DNA of 63,004 nucleotides from Chloroflexota bacterium. GTDB lineage: Bacteria; Chloroflexota; Limnocylindria; Limnocylindrales; CSP1-4. A program made the position numbers and the translations under genes. How positions within the stretch are numbered: position 1 is the stretch's first letter; each line of letters starts with the position of its first letter. Location: NCBI GenBank assembly GCA_025358515.1, contig JANYJG010000224.1:1-63004 (forward strand), in the 5' to 3' direction. Below are positions 1 through 7,498 of this stretch, piece after piece. A model generated the notes under the pieces. That model ran no database searches, had not been told where the DNA came from, and saw nothing but the letters and a program-made list of their open reading frames with translations.

Positions 1-1
1 G

Positions 2-799
2 TGGTCAGAGGCAGCTGCGCCGGGCAATCAGCCGTCGTTCTGTCACTTCCTCCGCAGCGTCAGCGCCGACGGGCGGCTCGCCGAACCCGGTCGCAGCGCC
101 GTTCCCACGCACCGCTGCGCAGCCTTCGGGGACCCGCTTCCGCTGTCCTTACGACAGCAGGAACTGGTTTGTTTGCAGCGTGTTCACGTCAGCTGCCCGC
201 GCTACCTCCGGGGCACTTTGCTCGCCTCAGAGGCGCCCGCCGCGACCGCCGGCGCGCAGGCCATCAAGGAGTCGCCCAGCTTCCCCGCCATGACGGTTGC
301 AGTCGCGGCGGTCGTGGTCCTGGCGCTCCTCCTACTGGTAAGCGGCGTATTAGGGCGCTTCCCGTTCTTCGGCGAGACGGGTTCCTCTCCGACGCCGACA
401 TTCATTGCGAGCAATTCCTCGCCTACGCCGACCGCTTCCGGCCAGCTCACCCCCCAGCCCAGCGGCGCGCCATCGCCTTCGCCTTCCTCCGTGGCTCCGC
501 CAAGCGCTACTCCGACCGCGGCGCCGAGCGCCACGCCGACGGCGACGCCAACCGCCGTCCGATCGTGGCCTCCCGGTGCCACCGCGTCGCGCATGTCCCT
601 GGTGGTTCCGTGCGGCACTCAGGCCGACTGCTATATCTACACAGTCCGGTACACGGCTCGAGGTCCAGATCGCCTCGCGAATATCGCCAACTTCTTCGGG
701 GTCGATATCAAGAAGATATGGCAGCTGAATCCGTCACTGAATGGCGGTACCGCGATCCATACGGGCCAGAAGTTGCGCATCCCATCGCCGACCAAATAG
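2..799 (+). CDS. LysM-domain membrane protein with cysteine-rich N-terminus (5' partial)
   Basis: The reading frame is open from the first bases of the window, so the gene starts upstream; at least 265 residues are visible. The N-terminal part has four cysteines at codons 41, 116, 170 and 194 (spacing C-x24-C-x17-C-x7-C), ending in the motif QELVCLQRVHVSCPRYLRG. From memory, this resembles a cysteine motif that precedes LysM modules in other Chloroflexota-type proteins. A hydrophobic membrane segment follows (about 295-355), then a long Ser/Thr/Pro/Ala linker, then one LysM module (about 630-790, ending GQKLRIPSPTK) expected to bind peptidoglycan or a related glycan. The topology suggests an anchor with LysM outside the membrane. 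A TTG at 173 is a possible internal start, but it would discard three of the four cysteines. Its role is unknown beyond cell-wall binding. Confidence 0.8.
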   Translation, partial: WSEAAAPGNQPSFCHFLRSVSADGRLAEPGRSAVPTHRCAAFGDPLPLSLRQQELVCLQRVHVSCPRYLRGTLLASEAPAATAGAQAIKESPSFPAMTVAVAAVVVLALLLLVSGVLGRFPFFGETGSSPTPTFIASNSSPTPTASGQLTPQPSGAPSPSPSSVAPPSATPTAAPSATPTATPTAVRSWPPGATASRMSLVVPCGTQADCYIYTVRYTARGPDRLANIANFFGVDIKKIWQLNPSLNGGTAIHTGQKLRIPSPTK

Positions 800-1136
800 C
801 CGCCGACTCGCCCCGCCGACTCGAGTCTCCGCCGCGACCGAGGAGATGTCGGTTCAGGCTCGCCCAGACGTCCGACGGCCGAAGTTGTTTCGGCGCGGGT
901 TTGGTGGAGCTATTTCCCGACTTGCGATCGGATCGATGACCTCGTCGGGCCGCGTAGGCGGCGGACCTACCCAGTAGGAGCTATCCGCGAGCGGTCCGGT
1001 CATGGTTCGGCGGGCCCAATGGCACTGGGCTGGGAATGGTGCGTGAGGCCTCATAAGAGGCAAGGCCGTAACCCGGCCGCGGAGTCAGCACGAAGGCGCC
1101 ATCCCGACTGGTACGCGCCTGCCAATGGAGTTCACG
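800..1136. other. Intergenic region, no gene supported
   Basis: This 337-nt stretch has no convincing ORF. It holds a perfect 10-bp palindrome (GACTCGAGTC, 818-827) just after the LysM gene. Close to the hemerythrin-like gene there are two adjacent small hairpins: GCCTC-ATAA-GAGGC at 1048-1061 and GGCC-GTAACCC-GGCC at 1064-1078. They could be leader structure for the downstream gene, but I cannot match them to a known riboswitch. Confidence 0.4.
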
Positions 1137-1547
1137 ATGACGATCGGCTGGCAGTCGAGCATGGAAACGGGCGCGCCAATCGTCGATGCCGGGCACCGCG
1201 CCCTCATCGAGCGAGCCCAGACGCTGGTCGCCTCCATCAGCGCCGGTAGCGGGTTGCCGGTCGTGGAGCGGGCCCTCCGCGATTTCGGCAATTACGCGGT
1301 GCGACATTTCTCCCAGGATGAGGATTGCGCACAGCGAGGAGCGTGCCCCGCCCTGGAGTGGAACGCTGCCGCCAGAGCCGAGCTCATGGGGATAATGGCC
1401 GCGTTCCGCAAGTCGTACGAGCGAACCGGCTCCGTTCCAGCCGTCGCCGAGGACCTGGATTGCCAGCTCTCGTCCTGGGTGAGCCGTTACATCCCAGGCC
1501 CGGAGTCGGCTCTGAGACCCTGCGTCACTCGCGGTCGCCAGGGCTGA
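1137..1547 (+). CDS. Hemerythrin-like protein with degenerate di-iron site
   Basis: The 136-residue protein has the length and helix pattern of a bacteriohemerythrin: an N-terminal IGW, a DAGH segment, an RHFSQDE segment and a closing WVSRYI segment. By pattern alignment only His20 and His57 of the usual seven iron ligands remain. The Glu position is Asp61, the two His after the usual YP motif are Asn76 and Arg80, and the final His and Asp positions are Tyr118 and Glu123. Oxygen or iron binding is therefore doubtful. The ATG at 1137 is preferred because GGAG lies 6 nt upstream; the ATG at 1125 is an alternative. No operon partner is evident. Assignment to the fold is fairly good; function is unknown. 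Confidence 0.7.
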   Translation: MTIGWQSSMETGAPIVDAGHRALIERAQTLVASISAGSGLPVVERALRDFGNYAVRHFSQDEDCAQRGACPALEWNAAARAELMGIMAAFRKSYERTGSVPAVAEDLDCQLSSWVSRYIPGPESALRPCVTRGRQG

Positions 1548-1828
1548 AGAGCCTGGCAACGCTCTAAGGCCCGGAGCGGGATAAGGTCGAAGTCCCTCCA
1601 CCCGGCCTTTACGAGCGGAAGCGTTTCCGAAACGGATCGCGCCTCAGCTGATCCGCGCACTCCGAGAATGAGTACCGCCGCTGCCTCGTCCGCGCCGAGA
1701 TCGTCTCCCGGATCTTGTCGGATTGCCGCAGGTCCCAAGTCCGGGGGCGCCTCCACGGCCCTGAGTTCGCTGGCGAAGCTGTCGCCCGAAACGCCCGGAA
1801 TCGATCGCTCGATGGCCAGAATGCCCAT
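1487..1828 (-). CDS. Small hypothetical protein, divergent from the mra promoter
   Basis: This 113-residue minus-strand frame starts at an ATG with an AGGAG 7 nt upstream (complement of 1836-1840). Composition is protein-like, starting MGILAIERSIPGVSGDSF: second codon positions are near 50% GC and third positions clearly higher, unlike the arginine-rich shadow frames around it. I recognise no domain. Its 3' end overlaps the tail of the hemerythrin-like gene by 61 nt, tail to tail. It diverges from the mraZ promoter region. It may be a real small gene or a fortunate open frame. Confidence 0.42.
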   Translation of the reverse strand: MGILAIERSIPGVSGDSFASELRAVEAPPDLGPAAIRQDPGDDLGADEAAAVLILGVRGSAEARSVSETLPLVKAGWRDFDLIPLRALERCQALQPWRPRVTQGLRADSGPGM

Positions 1829-1876
1829 CCATGTTCTCCTGCGTTCGATTGCTGCGACCCACCCAAAAGCAGGGCG

Positions 1877-1904
1877 TTGACGCGTCGCCAAGTGGGTGTA
1901 TCAT
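1877..1904 (+). promoter_or_regulatory. Likely sigma70-type promoter of the mraZ/dcw cluster
   Basis: TTGACG (1877-1882) and TATCAT (1899-1904) are separated by 16 nt, a good housekeeping promoter in otherwise GC-rich DNA. The predicted start near 1911 leaves about 160 nt of leader before mraZ. One AGTGG box lies between the two elements and three lie just after the start site, so MraZ could block both binding and clearance. Confidence 0.6.
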
Positions 1905-1936
1905 CGCCGGCAGTGGTGAGAAGTGGCTTGAAGTGG
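1891..1936 (+). promoter_or_regulatory. MraZ operator: phased AGTGG boxes
   Basis: AGTGG occurs at 1891, 1912, 1922 and 1932. The last three are exactly 10 bp apart, one helical turn, and the first is 21 bp upstream of the second. MraZ proteins are known to bind direct repeats with a TGGG/GTGG core spaced about 10 bp in front of their own operon. The position next to the promoter and mraZ supports autoregulation. Confidence 0.7.
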
Positions 1937-1944
1937 GGTTTTGC

Positions 1945-2009
1945 GGAGGGCGTTCCCTCCACACGGTAAGGCCAGGTGGGGAATCTGGTCCAGCCGGGTC
2001 CGTGGACCC
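1945..2009 (+). promoter_or_regulatory. Hairpins in the mraZ leader
   Basis: Two perfect 6-bp stems lie in the predicted leader: GGAGGG-CGTT-CCCTCC (1945-1960) and GGGTCC-GT-GGACCC (1996-2009). Neither is followed by a T-run, so they are not obvious terminators. They could stabilise the mRNA or influence translation of mraZ, whose own ribosome site is weak. Confidence 0.35.
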
Positions 2010-2072
2010 ACACAGAGTCACCTCGTGGAGCGCGGCCGCAGCCGCACGTAGCAACGGACAGGCGAACGCCAG

Positions 2073-2501
2073 ATGTTCACCGGCGAATACAGACATTCGG
2101 TGGACTCGAAGGGTCGGGTGGCAATCCCGGCCCGGTTCCGCCTGCAACTCGAAGAGGGCGCAGTCGTCGTCCGCTGGGTGGACGGTTGCGCGGCGGTCTT
2201 CCCGAAGGCCGCTTTCGAGACTCTCGCCTCCAAGGTTTCCGTTCTCCCCCTGGGTGATGAGAAGGCCAGGTCCGTATCGCGGTTCCTCTCCTCCAGCGCA
2301 TTCGAGGTAGAGCGCGATGGCCAGGGCCGAATCGTTCTGCCCGGAGCGATTCGCGAATGGGCCGCCCTGACCTCCGAAGCAGTGGTGGTGGGCGCCTGGG
2401 ATCACGTCGAGATCTGGGCCCCCGATCGATGGGCCGCCATCCAGAAGGGCATGGATTCCGCCGATGCGCTGGCCAGCCAGCTCACCGGTCTGGGTCTTTA
2501 G
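2073..2501 (+). CDS. mraZ: Transcriptional regulator MraZ
   Basis: MraZ is the first gene of dcw clusters and a DNA-binding repressor of them. The 142-residue protein begins MFTGEYRHSVDSKGRVAIP and has the expected two AbrB-like half domains, each with a D-x3-R signature (DSKGR near residue 12 and DGQGR near residue 83). The phased AGTGG boxes 140-180 nt upstream are its probable operator. The stop is nine bases before the preferred rsmH start, so the two genes are translated together. Confidence 0.95.
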   Translation: MFTGEYRHSVDSKGRVAIPARFRLQLEEGAVVVRWVDGCAAVFPKAAFETLASKVSVLPLGDEKARSVSRFLSSSAFEVERDGQGRIVLPGAIREWAALTSEAVVVGAWDHVEIWAPDRWAAIQKGMDSADALASQLTGLGL

Positions 2502-2510
2502 GTGAAGCAC

Positions 2511-3521
2511 ATGAACTCCAACGACCCGCTCGACATGGCTAACGGCGGAAACGTCGCCGGCTCTCTCGAGGGGGGCGCCGAACCGGAGGCAGGGCACCTG
2601 CCGGTGATGGCCGACGAGGTTATCGATAGCCTCGCACCGCATCCCGGCAGCCTCCAGATCGACGCCACCCTCGGTGGAGCCGGCCATGCAGAGCGGATCC
2701 TGGAAGCATGCAGTCCTGATGGCCGCCTCCTCGGACTGGACGCCGATGGGGCGGCCATCGCCAGAGGCGCTCGCCGACTCGCTCGTTTTGGCGAGCGGGC
2801 GGTCCTGCGCCAGGCCAATTTCCGCGAACTTGAGGGTGTCGCCCCGGAAGCCGGCTTCGGCCTCGTGGACGGGCTCTTCCTGGACCTTGGACTCTCCAGC
2901 TTCCAGCTCGTGGACGTGAAGCGCGGCTTCGGGTTTCGGGCCGGCGGTCGTCTGGACATGCGATTCGATACCAGCCGCGGTCGTTCCGCCGCGGATCTCC
3001 TGGCAACCCTGGACGCGGTCGAACTGACGGCCTTGTTCGGACGCTACGGCGAGGAGCCCTACTCGGGGCGCATCTCACGGACGATCGTCGAAACGAGGCG
3101 CAGCACGCCGGTCGAAACGGCCGAGCAGCTGGCGGCGCTCGTTGTGCGAGCAGTACCTGGCAAGCGCGGCGGACACCGGATCCATCCCGCGACGCGCGTC
3201 TTCCAGGCCCTGCGGATCGCCGTCAATGACGAGCTCGGCGCGCTGCAGGCGGGCCTCGCGGCCTCGCTTATCCTGCTTCGGCCGGGCGGTCGGCTGGTGG
3301 TTTTGAGCTATCACTCTCTGGAGGACCGCATCGTGAAGCGCTTCATCGCCGGCGAGCAGCGCGGCTGCGTTTGCCCGCCCGATCTGCCAGTGTGCGTCTG
3401 CGGACAAAGCCCGCGGCTTCGGTCGCTCGGCAAGTCCCGAACTCCGGGCCAGGCGGAACTCACCGCCAATCCACGCTCACGCAGCGCCCGACTGCGCGCG
3501 GCAGAGAGGCTGGCCGCGTGA
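2511..3521 (+). CDS. rsmH: 16S rRNA (cytosine-1402-N4)-methyltransferase RsmH
   Basis: RsmH (MraW) uses S-adenosylmethionine to methylate N4 of C1402 in the ribosomal P site. The protein has the usual HLPVMADEVID opening, the ATLGGAGH cofactor loop, the DLGLSSFQLV motif, the HPATRVFQALRIAVNDEL block and the SYHSLEDRIVK motif. A CVCPPDLPVCVCG cysteine patch near the C-terminus is typical of the family. The ATG at 2511 is chosen because AGGTGA (2500-2505) sits 5 nt before it; a GTG at 2502 directly after the mraZ stop is the alternative. The companion C1402 enzyme, RsmI, is encoded at 52504. Confidence 0.95.
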   Translation: MNSNDPLDMANGGNVAGSLEGGAEPEAGHLPVMADEVIDSLAPHPGSLQIDATLGGAGHAERILEACSPDGRLLGLDADGAAIARGARRLARFGERAVLRQANFRELEGVAPEAGFGLVDGLFLDLGLSSFQLVDVKRGFGFRAGGRLDMRFDTSRGRSAADLLATLDAVELTALFGRYGEEPYSGRISRTIVETRRSTPVETAEQLAALVVRAVPGKRGGHRIHPATRVFQALRIAVNDELGALQAGLAASLILLRPGGRLVVLSYHSLEDRIVKRFIAGEQRGCVCPPDLPVCVCGQSPRLRSLGKSRTPGQAELTANPRSRSARLRAAERLAA

Positions 3522-3715
3522 GCAAGCGTCACCAAAGCAGCCGGCGCCATAGCTACGGCCGGCGGCAGCACGAATCGAACGAGCGGCCCGAGCGGAGCGG
3601 CCACGCCACGGACCTGATCGAGTCCGGTGTGAACGAAACGGTCGGACGCTGGACGTCGGAGTCGCTCACCAGCGGGGCCGCGCCCGCGTGGCTCCAGACT
3701 AGACGTATCGACTGA
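3518..3715 (+). CDS. Small basic hydrophilic ORF coupled between rsmH and ftsL
   Basis: This 65-residue frame starts with a GTG that overlaps the rsmH stop (GTGA) and ends with a TGA that overlaps the ATG of the ftsL-like gene (TGATG). Such double coupling is what the rest of this operon uses for real genes. The product is hydrophilic and rich in Arg, Ser and His in its first half (MSKRHQSSRRHSYGRRQHES), with no membrane segment. I recognise no family. It may be a lineage-specific small protein or a coupling cistron that carries ribosomes from rsmH to ftsL. Confidence 0.5.
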   Translation: MSKRHQSSRRHSYGRRQHESNERPERSGHATDLIESGVNETVGRWTSESLTSGAAPAWLQTRRID

Positions 3716-4110
3716 TGGCCGTTTACGAGGGCGCTCGCCCTCGATCCTCTCTGTTTCCGCGTCGGCGCCTCGAGACACCTCTGGTACGCCACCAAGCGCC
3801 GGCGCTTGCGCGTCGCCGCACCCGAATCGCTATCCGCTCCGCCAGACGGCCCCGAATCGTCGGCTTCGCCATCGGGTTGATCGTGGTGGCCTTCCTGCTG
3901 AGCTTCTTCTCCCTCGTTCAGACAGTGCGAGTCTCGGCTTCCGGCTGGGATATGGGCCAGCTGAACCAGGAGTATCAACAACTCCAGAACCAGCAAGTGC
4001 AGGTCACTTCGGACATTGGGCGGCTCGGCCGTGAGTCGGCAATCCGCCGCGAGGCCATCGCCGAGGGCCTCACCCAGCTGCCCGCCCCGGTCGTCTTGCC
4101 GGCCCGCTGA
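3715..4110 (+). CDS. ftsL: FtsL-like septum protein
   Basis: The 131-residue protein has a basic cytoplasmic N-terminus (about residues 1-46), one membrane segment (about 47-68) and a short extracytoplasmic Gln-rich coiled-coil region (about 80-107). This is the FtsL/DivIC architecture, at the position ftsL always holds between rsmH and ftsI. FtsL partners with the FtsQ family protein to activate FtsW-FtsI at the septum. FtsL sequences are poorly conserved, so the call rests on topology and position. Confidence 0.8.
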   Translation: MAVYEGARPRSSLFPRRRLETPLVRHQAPALARRRTRIAIRSARRPRIVGFAIGLIVVAFLLSFFSLVQTVRVSASGWDMGQLNQEYQQLQNQQVQVTSDIGRLGRESAIRREAIAEGLTQLPAPVVLPAR

Positions 4111-4121
4111 GCGCTACGCAC

Positions 4122-5948
4122 ATGCTGGGCCGGACGGACTCCCGAGGACGCCTCCTGTTGCTCCTGGCCGCCTTGATCGTCGTCTCGTGCGGCATGACGG
4201 CACGCCTGGCCTACTGGCAGCTCAACCAGCACCCGCAGATCAATGCCTTCGCGGCTCAGACGGCCGACGAACTGCAGCGCACGCCGGCCAAGCGAGGCAC
4301 CATTTACGACCGGACCGGCACCATTGTGCTGGCTGAGACGATCAATCGGTATCGAGTCATTGCCGCTCCGGCGGTGCTGACAGCGACCCAGCAGAAGCGC
4401 GTCGCCAGCGCTTTGGTCGACTATCTTGGAGTGACCGGCGACGCTGAGGCGGCCCTCCGCACGGCGATGTCCGGGACGACCTACTACGTCGTGCTCGCGT
4501 CCAACGTCGACGCCGGCACCGCCGCGGACATCAGCAAGGGGATCGACCTTGGCGGACTGCCCGGGATCCGCCTGGATACTACGCCCGTGCGGGTCTATCC
4601 CCAGGCCGGAGGTGCCCCCCAAACGTCGCTGGCAGCCCAGCTTCTGGGATTCGTGAACGCCGCGGGCAAGGGCCAGTACGGCATCGAACAGGCCCACGAC
4701 GCGGAGCTCGCCGGCAAGCCCGAGACTCTACAGATCGACCCCACCGTTCAAGGGCCGGCGGGCAGCAAAGTCATCGACCCCGGAACGGCCGGGGAGGATA
4801 TCCGAACCACCATCGACGTGGGCCTCCAGCTCAAGGTCGAGCAGGAGGTCTTCTCAACGTGGGTCGCCGACATGGCAAAGTCCGTTTCGGCGGTGGTTAT
4901 GGATCCCAAGACCGGCGAGCTGCTGGCGGAGGCAACCTACCCTTCGTATGACGCCAACCTTTACCAGCAGGCCGCCGATCGTCGTCCGGGACTGTTCCTG
5001 GATCCGATCATCAGCGCCGTCTACGAGCCTGGATCGGTGTTCAAGATGCTGACCGCTTCCGCCGCGCTGAAGACCAAGACCACCTCGCTGATGACCAGCA
5101 TCAACGACTTCGGCGTGTACAAGCTGCCGGGCAATCAGGAGATCGCCGACGCGGACCGCAAATCCATGGGCTGGCGGACTTTCCAGGACATCGTGGCCTA
5201 CTCCCGCAACGTCGGCGTCGCGCAGGCGGCGTTTCGGCTCGGAAAGAGCACAGCTGCGGCCTCCCAGGTTCTCTATGACACCTGGCAGCAATACGGCATC
5301 GGGCATCCGACGGGCGTGGATCTGGCCGGCGAAGTCGGCGGCATCGTCCGCGATCCCAGGGTTGACAAATGGCAACAGATCGACCTTGCCAACGCATCTT
5401 TCGGTCAGGGCGTGGCGGTCACCCCACTGCAGATTCTGCGGGCATATGCGGCCATGGCAAACGGTGGGACGTTAATCATTCCCAGTGCGGTCTTGCCTGC
5501 AGGCGGCAGCAAGCCGACGGGCAACGGCCAGCAAATCATCAACGCCAGCCTCGCCACGAGCCTGACCGGTTTGATGAAGCATGTCCTCACAACCGTCCCC
5601 ACTTACGACGTCAGGACTTACATCCCCGGCTACTTCGTGGGCGGCAAGACGGGCACGGCCCAAATCTGGGATCCGAACCTGGAGGGAGGCAGAGGCGGCT
5701 GGAAGGTTGACGTCTACAACTACAGCTTCTACGGCTGGGTAGGCCACAGCAACCCGGACCTCATGATCGGTACGGTCATCTCCGAAGGAACGCCGACGAG
5801 GGTGAAGCAGGGCGTCCTTGATATGCCCGTTCAGTCCTACGAGTTGTTCCGCCGCATCGCGACCGATGCCGTGACGACACAGCACATCGCGTCAAACCCG
5901 AATGGGCCAACTGGGCCGGGTAAGAAGAAAACGACGCCACAGGGGTGA
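4122..5948 (+). CDS. ftsI: Peptidoglycan transpeptidase FtsI (class B PBP)
   Basis: FtsI crosslinks septal peptidoglycan as partner of FtsW. The 608-residue protein has an N-terminal membrane anchor (about 10-30), a dimerisation/pedestal domain starting with KRGTIYDRTG, and the transpeptidase domain. The active-site motifs are present: SVFK at 305-308 (nucleophile Ser305), SRN at 361-363 and KTGT at 509-512. It starts 11 nt after ftsL and its TGA overlaps the murF ATG (TGATG). Confidence 0.95.
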   Translation: MLGRTDSRGRLLLLLAALIVVSCGMTARLAYWQLNQHPQINAFAAQTADELQRTPAKRGTIYDRTGTIVLAETINRYRVIAAPAVLTATQQKRVASALVDYLGVTGDAEAALRTAMSGTTYYVVLASNVDAGTAADISKGIDLGGLPGIRLDTTPVRVYPQAGGAPQTSLAAQLLGFVNAAGKGQYGIEQAHDAELAGKPETLQIDPTVQGPAGSKVIDPGTAGEDIRTTIDVGLQLKVEQEVFSTWVADMAKSVSAVVMDPKTGELLAEATYPSYDANLYQQAADRRPGLFLDPIISAVYEPGSVFKMLTASAALKTKTTSLMTSINDFGVYKLPGNQEIADADRKSMGWRTFQDIVAYSRNVGVAQAAFRLGKSTAAASQVLYDTWQQYGIGHPTGVDLAGEVGGIVRDPRVDKWQQIDLANASFGQGVAVTPLQILRAYAAMANGGTLIIPSAVLPAGGSKPTGNGQQIINASLATSLTGLMKHVLTTVPTYDVRTYIPGYFVGGKTGTAQIWDPNLEGGRGGWKVDVYNYSFYGWVGHSNPDLMIGTVISEGTPTRVKQGVLDMPVQSYELFRRIATDAVTTQHIASNPNGPTGPGKKKTTPQG

Positions 5949-7498
5949 TGGCCGAGGCCCGTACCAGGCTTCCTTGGCTGTGCGACACTGAGGGCGTGAC
6001 CGACACTCGCCCGCCGGAGCATCGGCCTGCTGCGGGGCCGAGACCCCTAACCGCCGCGGAGATAGCCGTCGTGACCGGCGGCAGACTCGTCCGCTCGACC
6101 GAGCGATCGATCGTCGGAGCCGCGGTCGATTCACGTCAGGTTCGCCCCGGATGCCTCTTCGTGGCGCTATCGGGCGAGCGCACGGACGGCCACCGCTTCC
6201 TTGGGGCGGCGGCTGCGGCCGGAGCCGCGGCGCTGCTGGTCAAAGATGTGCCCGCAGATCTGGCTCTGCTCGCCGACGGTTTGGCCGACACTGAGGGCGG
6301 CCCGGCCGTGATCCAGGTGCGCGATGTACTGCCCGCGTTTCACCTCGTTGCCGCTGCCTGGCGGGACCGTTTCTCGCCCCTGACCGTTGGTGTGACCGGC
6401 AGTATCGCCAAAACCTCCACAAAAGAGGCCATCGCCGCGGTCCTGAGTCAAGGCTTCGTGACCCTCAAGAACGAGGGCAACCAGAACAACGAAGTGGGCC
6501 TCCCTCTGACGCTGCTACGCCTCGGCCCTGAGCATGAGGCGGCGGTGCTGGAGATGGGCATGTACGTCGGCGGCGAGATCGCCGAGTTGGCCGCCATTGC
6601 CAGGCCGCACATTGGGGTCGTGACCGCGGTTCGCGAGGTCCATCTGTCGCGCATCGGGTCCATCGAGGCGGTCGCACGGGCCAAAGCGGAGTTGATCGAG
6701 GCCCTGCCGGCCGACGGTGTGGCCGTCCTCAACGCCGACGACTTTCGCGTCGTTGAGATGCGCAACCACACCCAAGCGCGGTGCCTGACCTACGGTTTCG
6801 ACGCGGCTGCGGACGTCCGTGCCGAAGACATCGTCTCGGCCGGCCTCGACGGAATGGGCTTCACATTGGTCACCCCGGCCGGCCGGATCCGAGCATCGAC
6901 GCCCGCCCTTGGCCGCCACGGAATTCACAATGGTCTGGCAGCCGCGGCCGTGGGCCTTGCCGCCGGGCTGGACCTGGAACTCATCGCCGCGGGCCTGGCG
7001 CAGGGCTGGCAGGCCGATCATCGTGACCAGGTCGTGCGCGCGGGCGGGCTGACGATCCTCGACGACTCGTACAATGCCTCACCGGCCTCGATGGTCGCCG
7101 CGTTGGAGTTGCTGGCGTCATTGCCCGGCCGCCACGTCGCGGTCCTGGGTGAGATGCTTGAGCTCGGCGAAGCGCACGAACGCGGCCATCGTGACGTAGG
7201 GGTGGCGGCGGCGCGGCTCGTCGACCGCCTTGTCGTGGTCGGGGACGGCGCTTCGGAAATGGTCACTGGGGCATCTCCGCTGGGCGTGTCGGTGGTGCAG
7301 GTTTCTGACAAGGAGGCGGCCCTGGCCGAATTGCGTCGCACCCTGCGTCCGGGTGACGCGGTTCTCGTCAAGGCGTCGCGTGGGGTCGCGCTGGAATCAC
7401 TCGTTGAATCGTTGGCAGACAGCTTTAGGGGTTTGGCCACCGGCACCGGCACGGGCGACTCGTCGCCGCTCGCACGATCGGCCAGGGAGGAGACTTGA
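5948..7498 (+). CDS. murF: UDP-MurNAc-tripeptide--D-Ala-D-Ala ligase MurF
   Basis: MurF adds the D-Ala-D-Ala dipeptide made by Ddl to the cytoplasmic precursor. The protein has the MurF-specific LDDSYNASPASM block in the C-terminal half, NEGNQNNEVGLPLTLL, EMGMYVGGEIAELA and NADD. The ATP loop reads GSIAKTSTKE (from residue 151), with Ala where Mur ligases normally have the Gly of GKT. The ATG at 5948 overlaps the ftsI stop; a GTG at 5996 is a possible shorter start, since the family core begins near residue 33. No murE precedes it, which is unusual for dcw. Confidence 0.93.
   Translation: MAEARTRLPWLCDTEGVTDTRPPEHRPAAGPRPLTAAEIAVVTGGRLVRSTERSIVGAAVDSRQVRPGCLFVALSGERTDGHRFLGAAAAAGAAALLVKDVPADLALLADGLADTEGGPAVIQVRDVLPAFHLVAAAWRDRFSPLTVGVTGSIAKTSTKEAIAAVLSQGFVTLKNEGNQNNEVGLPLTLLRLGPEHEAAVLEMGMYVGGEIAELAAIARPHIGVVTAVREVHLSRIGSIEAVARAKAELIEALPADGVAVLNADDFRVVEMRNHTQARCLTYGFDAAADVRAEDIVSAGLDGMGFTLVTPAGRIRASTPALGRHGIHNGLAAAAVGLAAGLDLELIAAGLAQGWQADHRDQVVRAGGLTILDDSYNASPASMVAALELLASLPGRHVAVLGEMLELGEAHERGHRDVGVAAARLVDRLVVVGDGASEMVTGASPLGVSVVQVSDKEAALAELRRTLRPGDAVLVKASRGVALESLVESLADSFRGLATGTGTGDSSPLARSAREET

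Noticed and set aside
1-939. 312-residue frame at the left edge
   Set aside because: Arg-rich, no domain, and overlaps the clearly coding LysM frame.
1644-2687. 347-residue minus-strand frame across mraZ
   Set aside because: Antisense to mraZ and rsmH; unlike a protein in composition.
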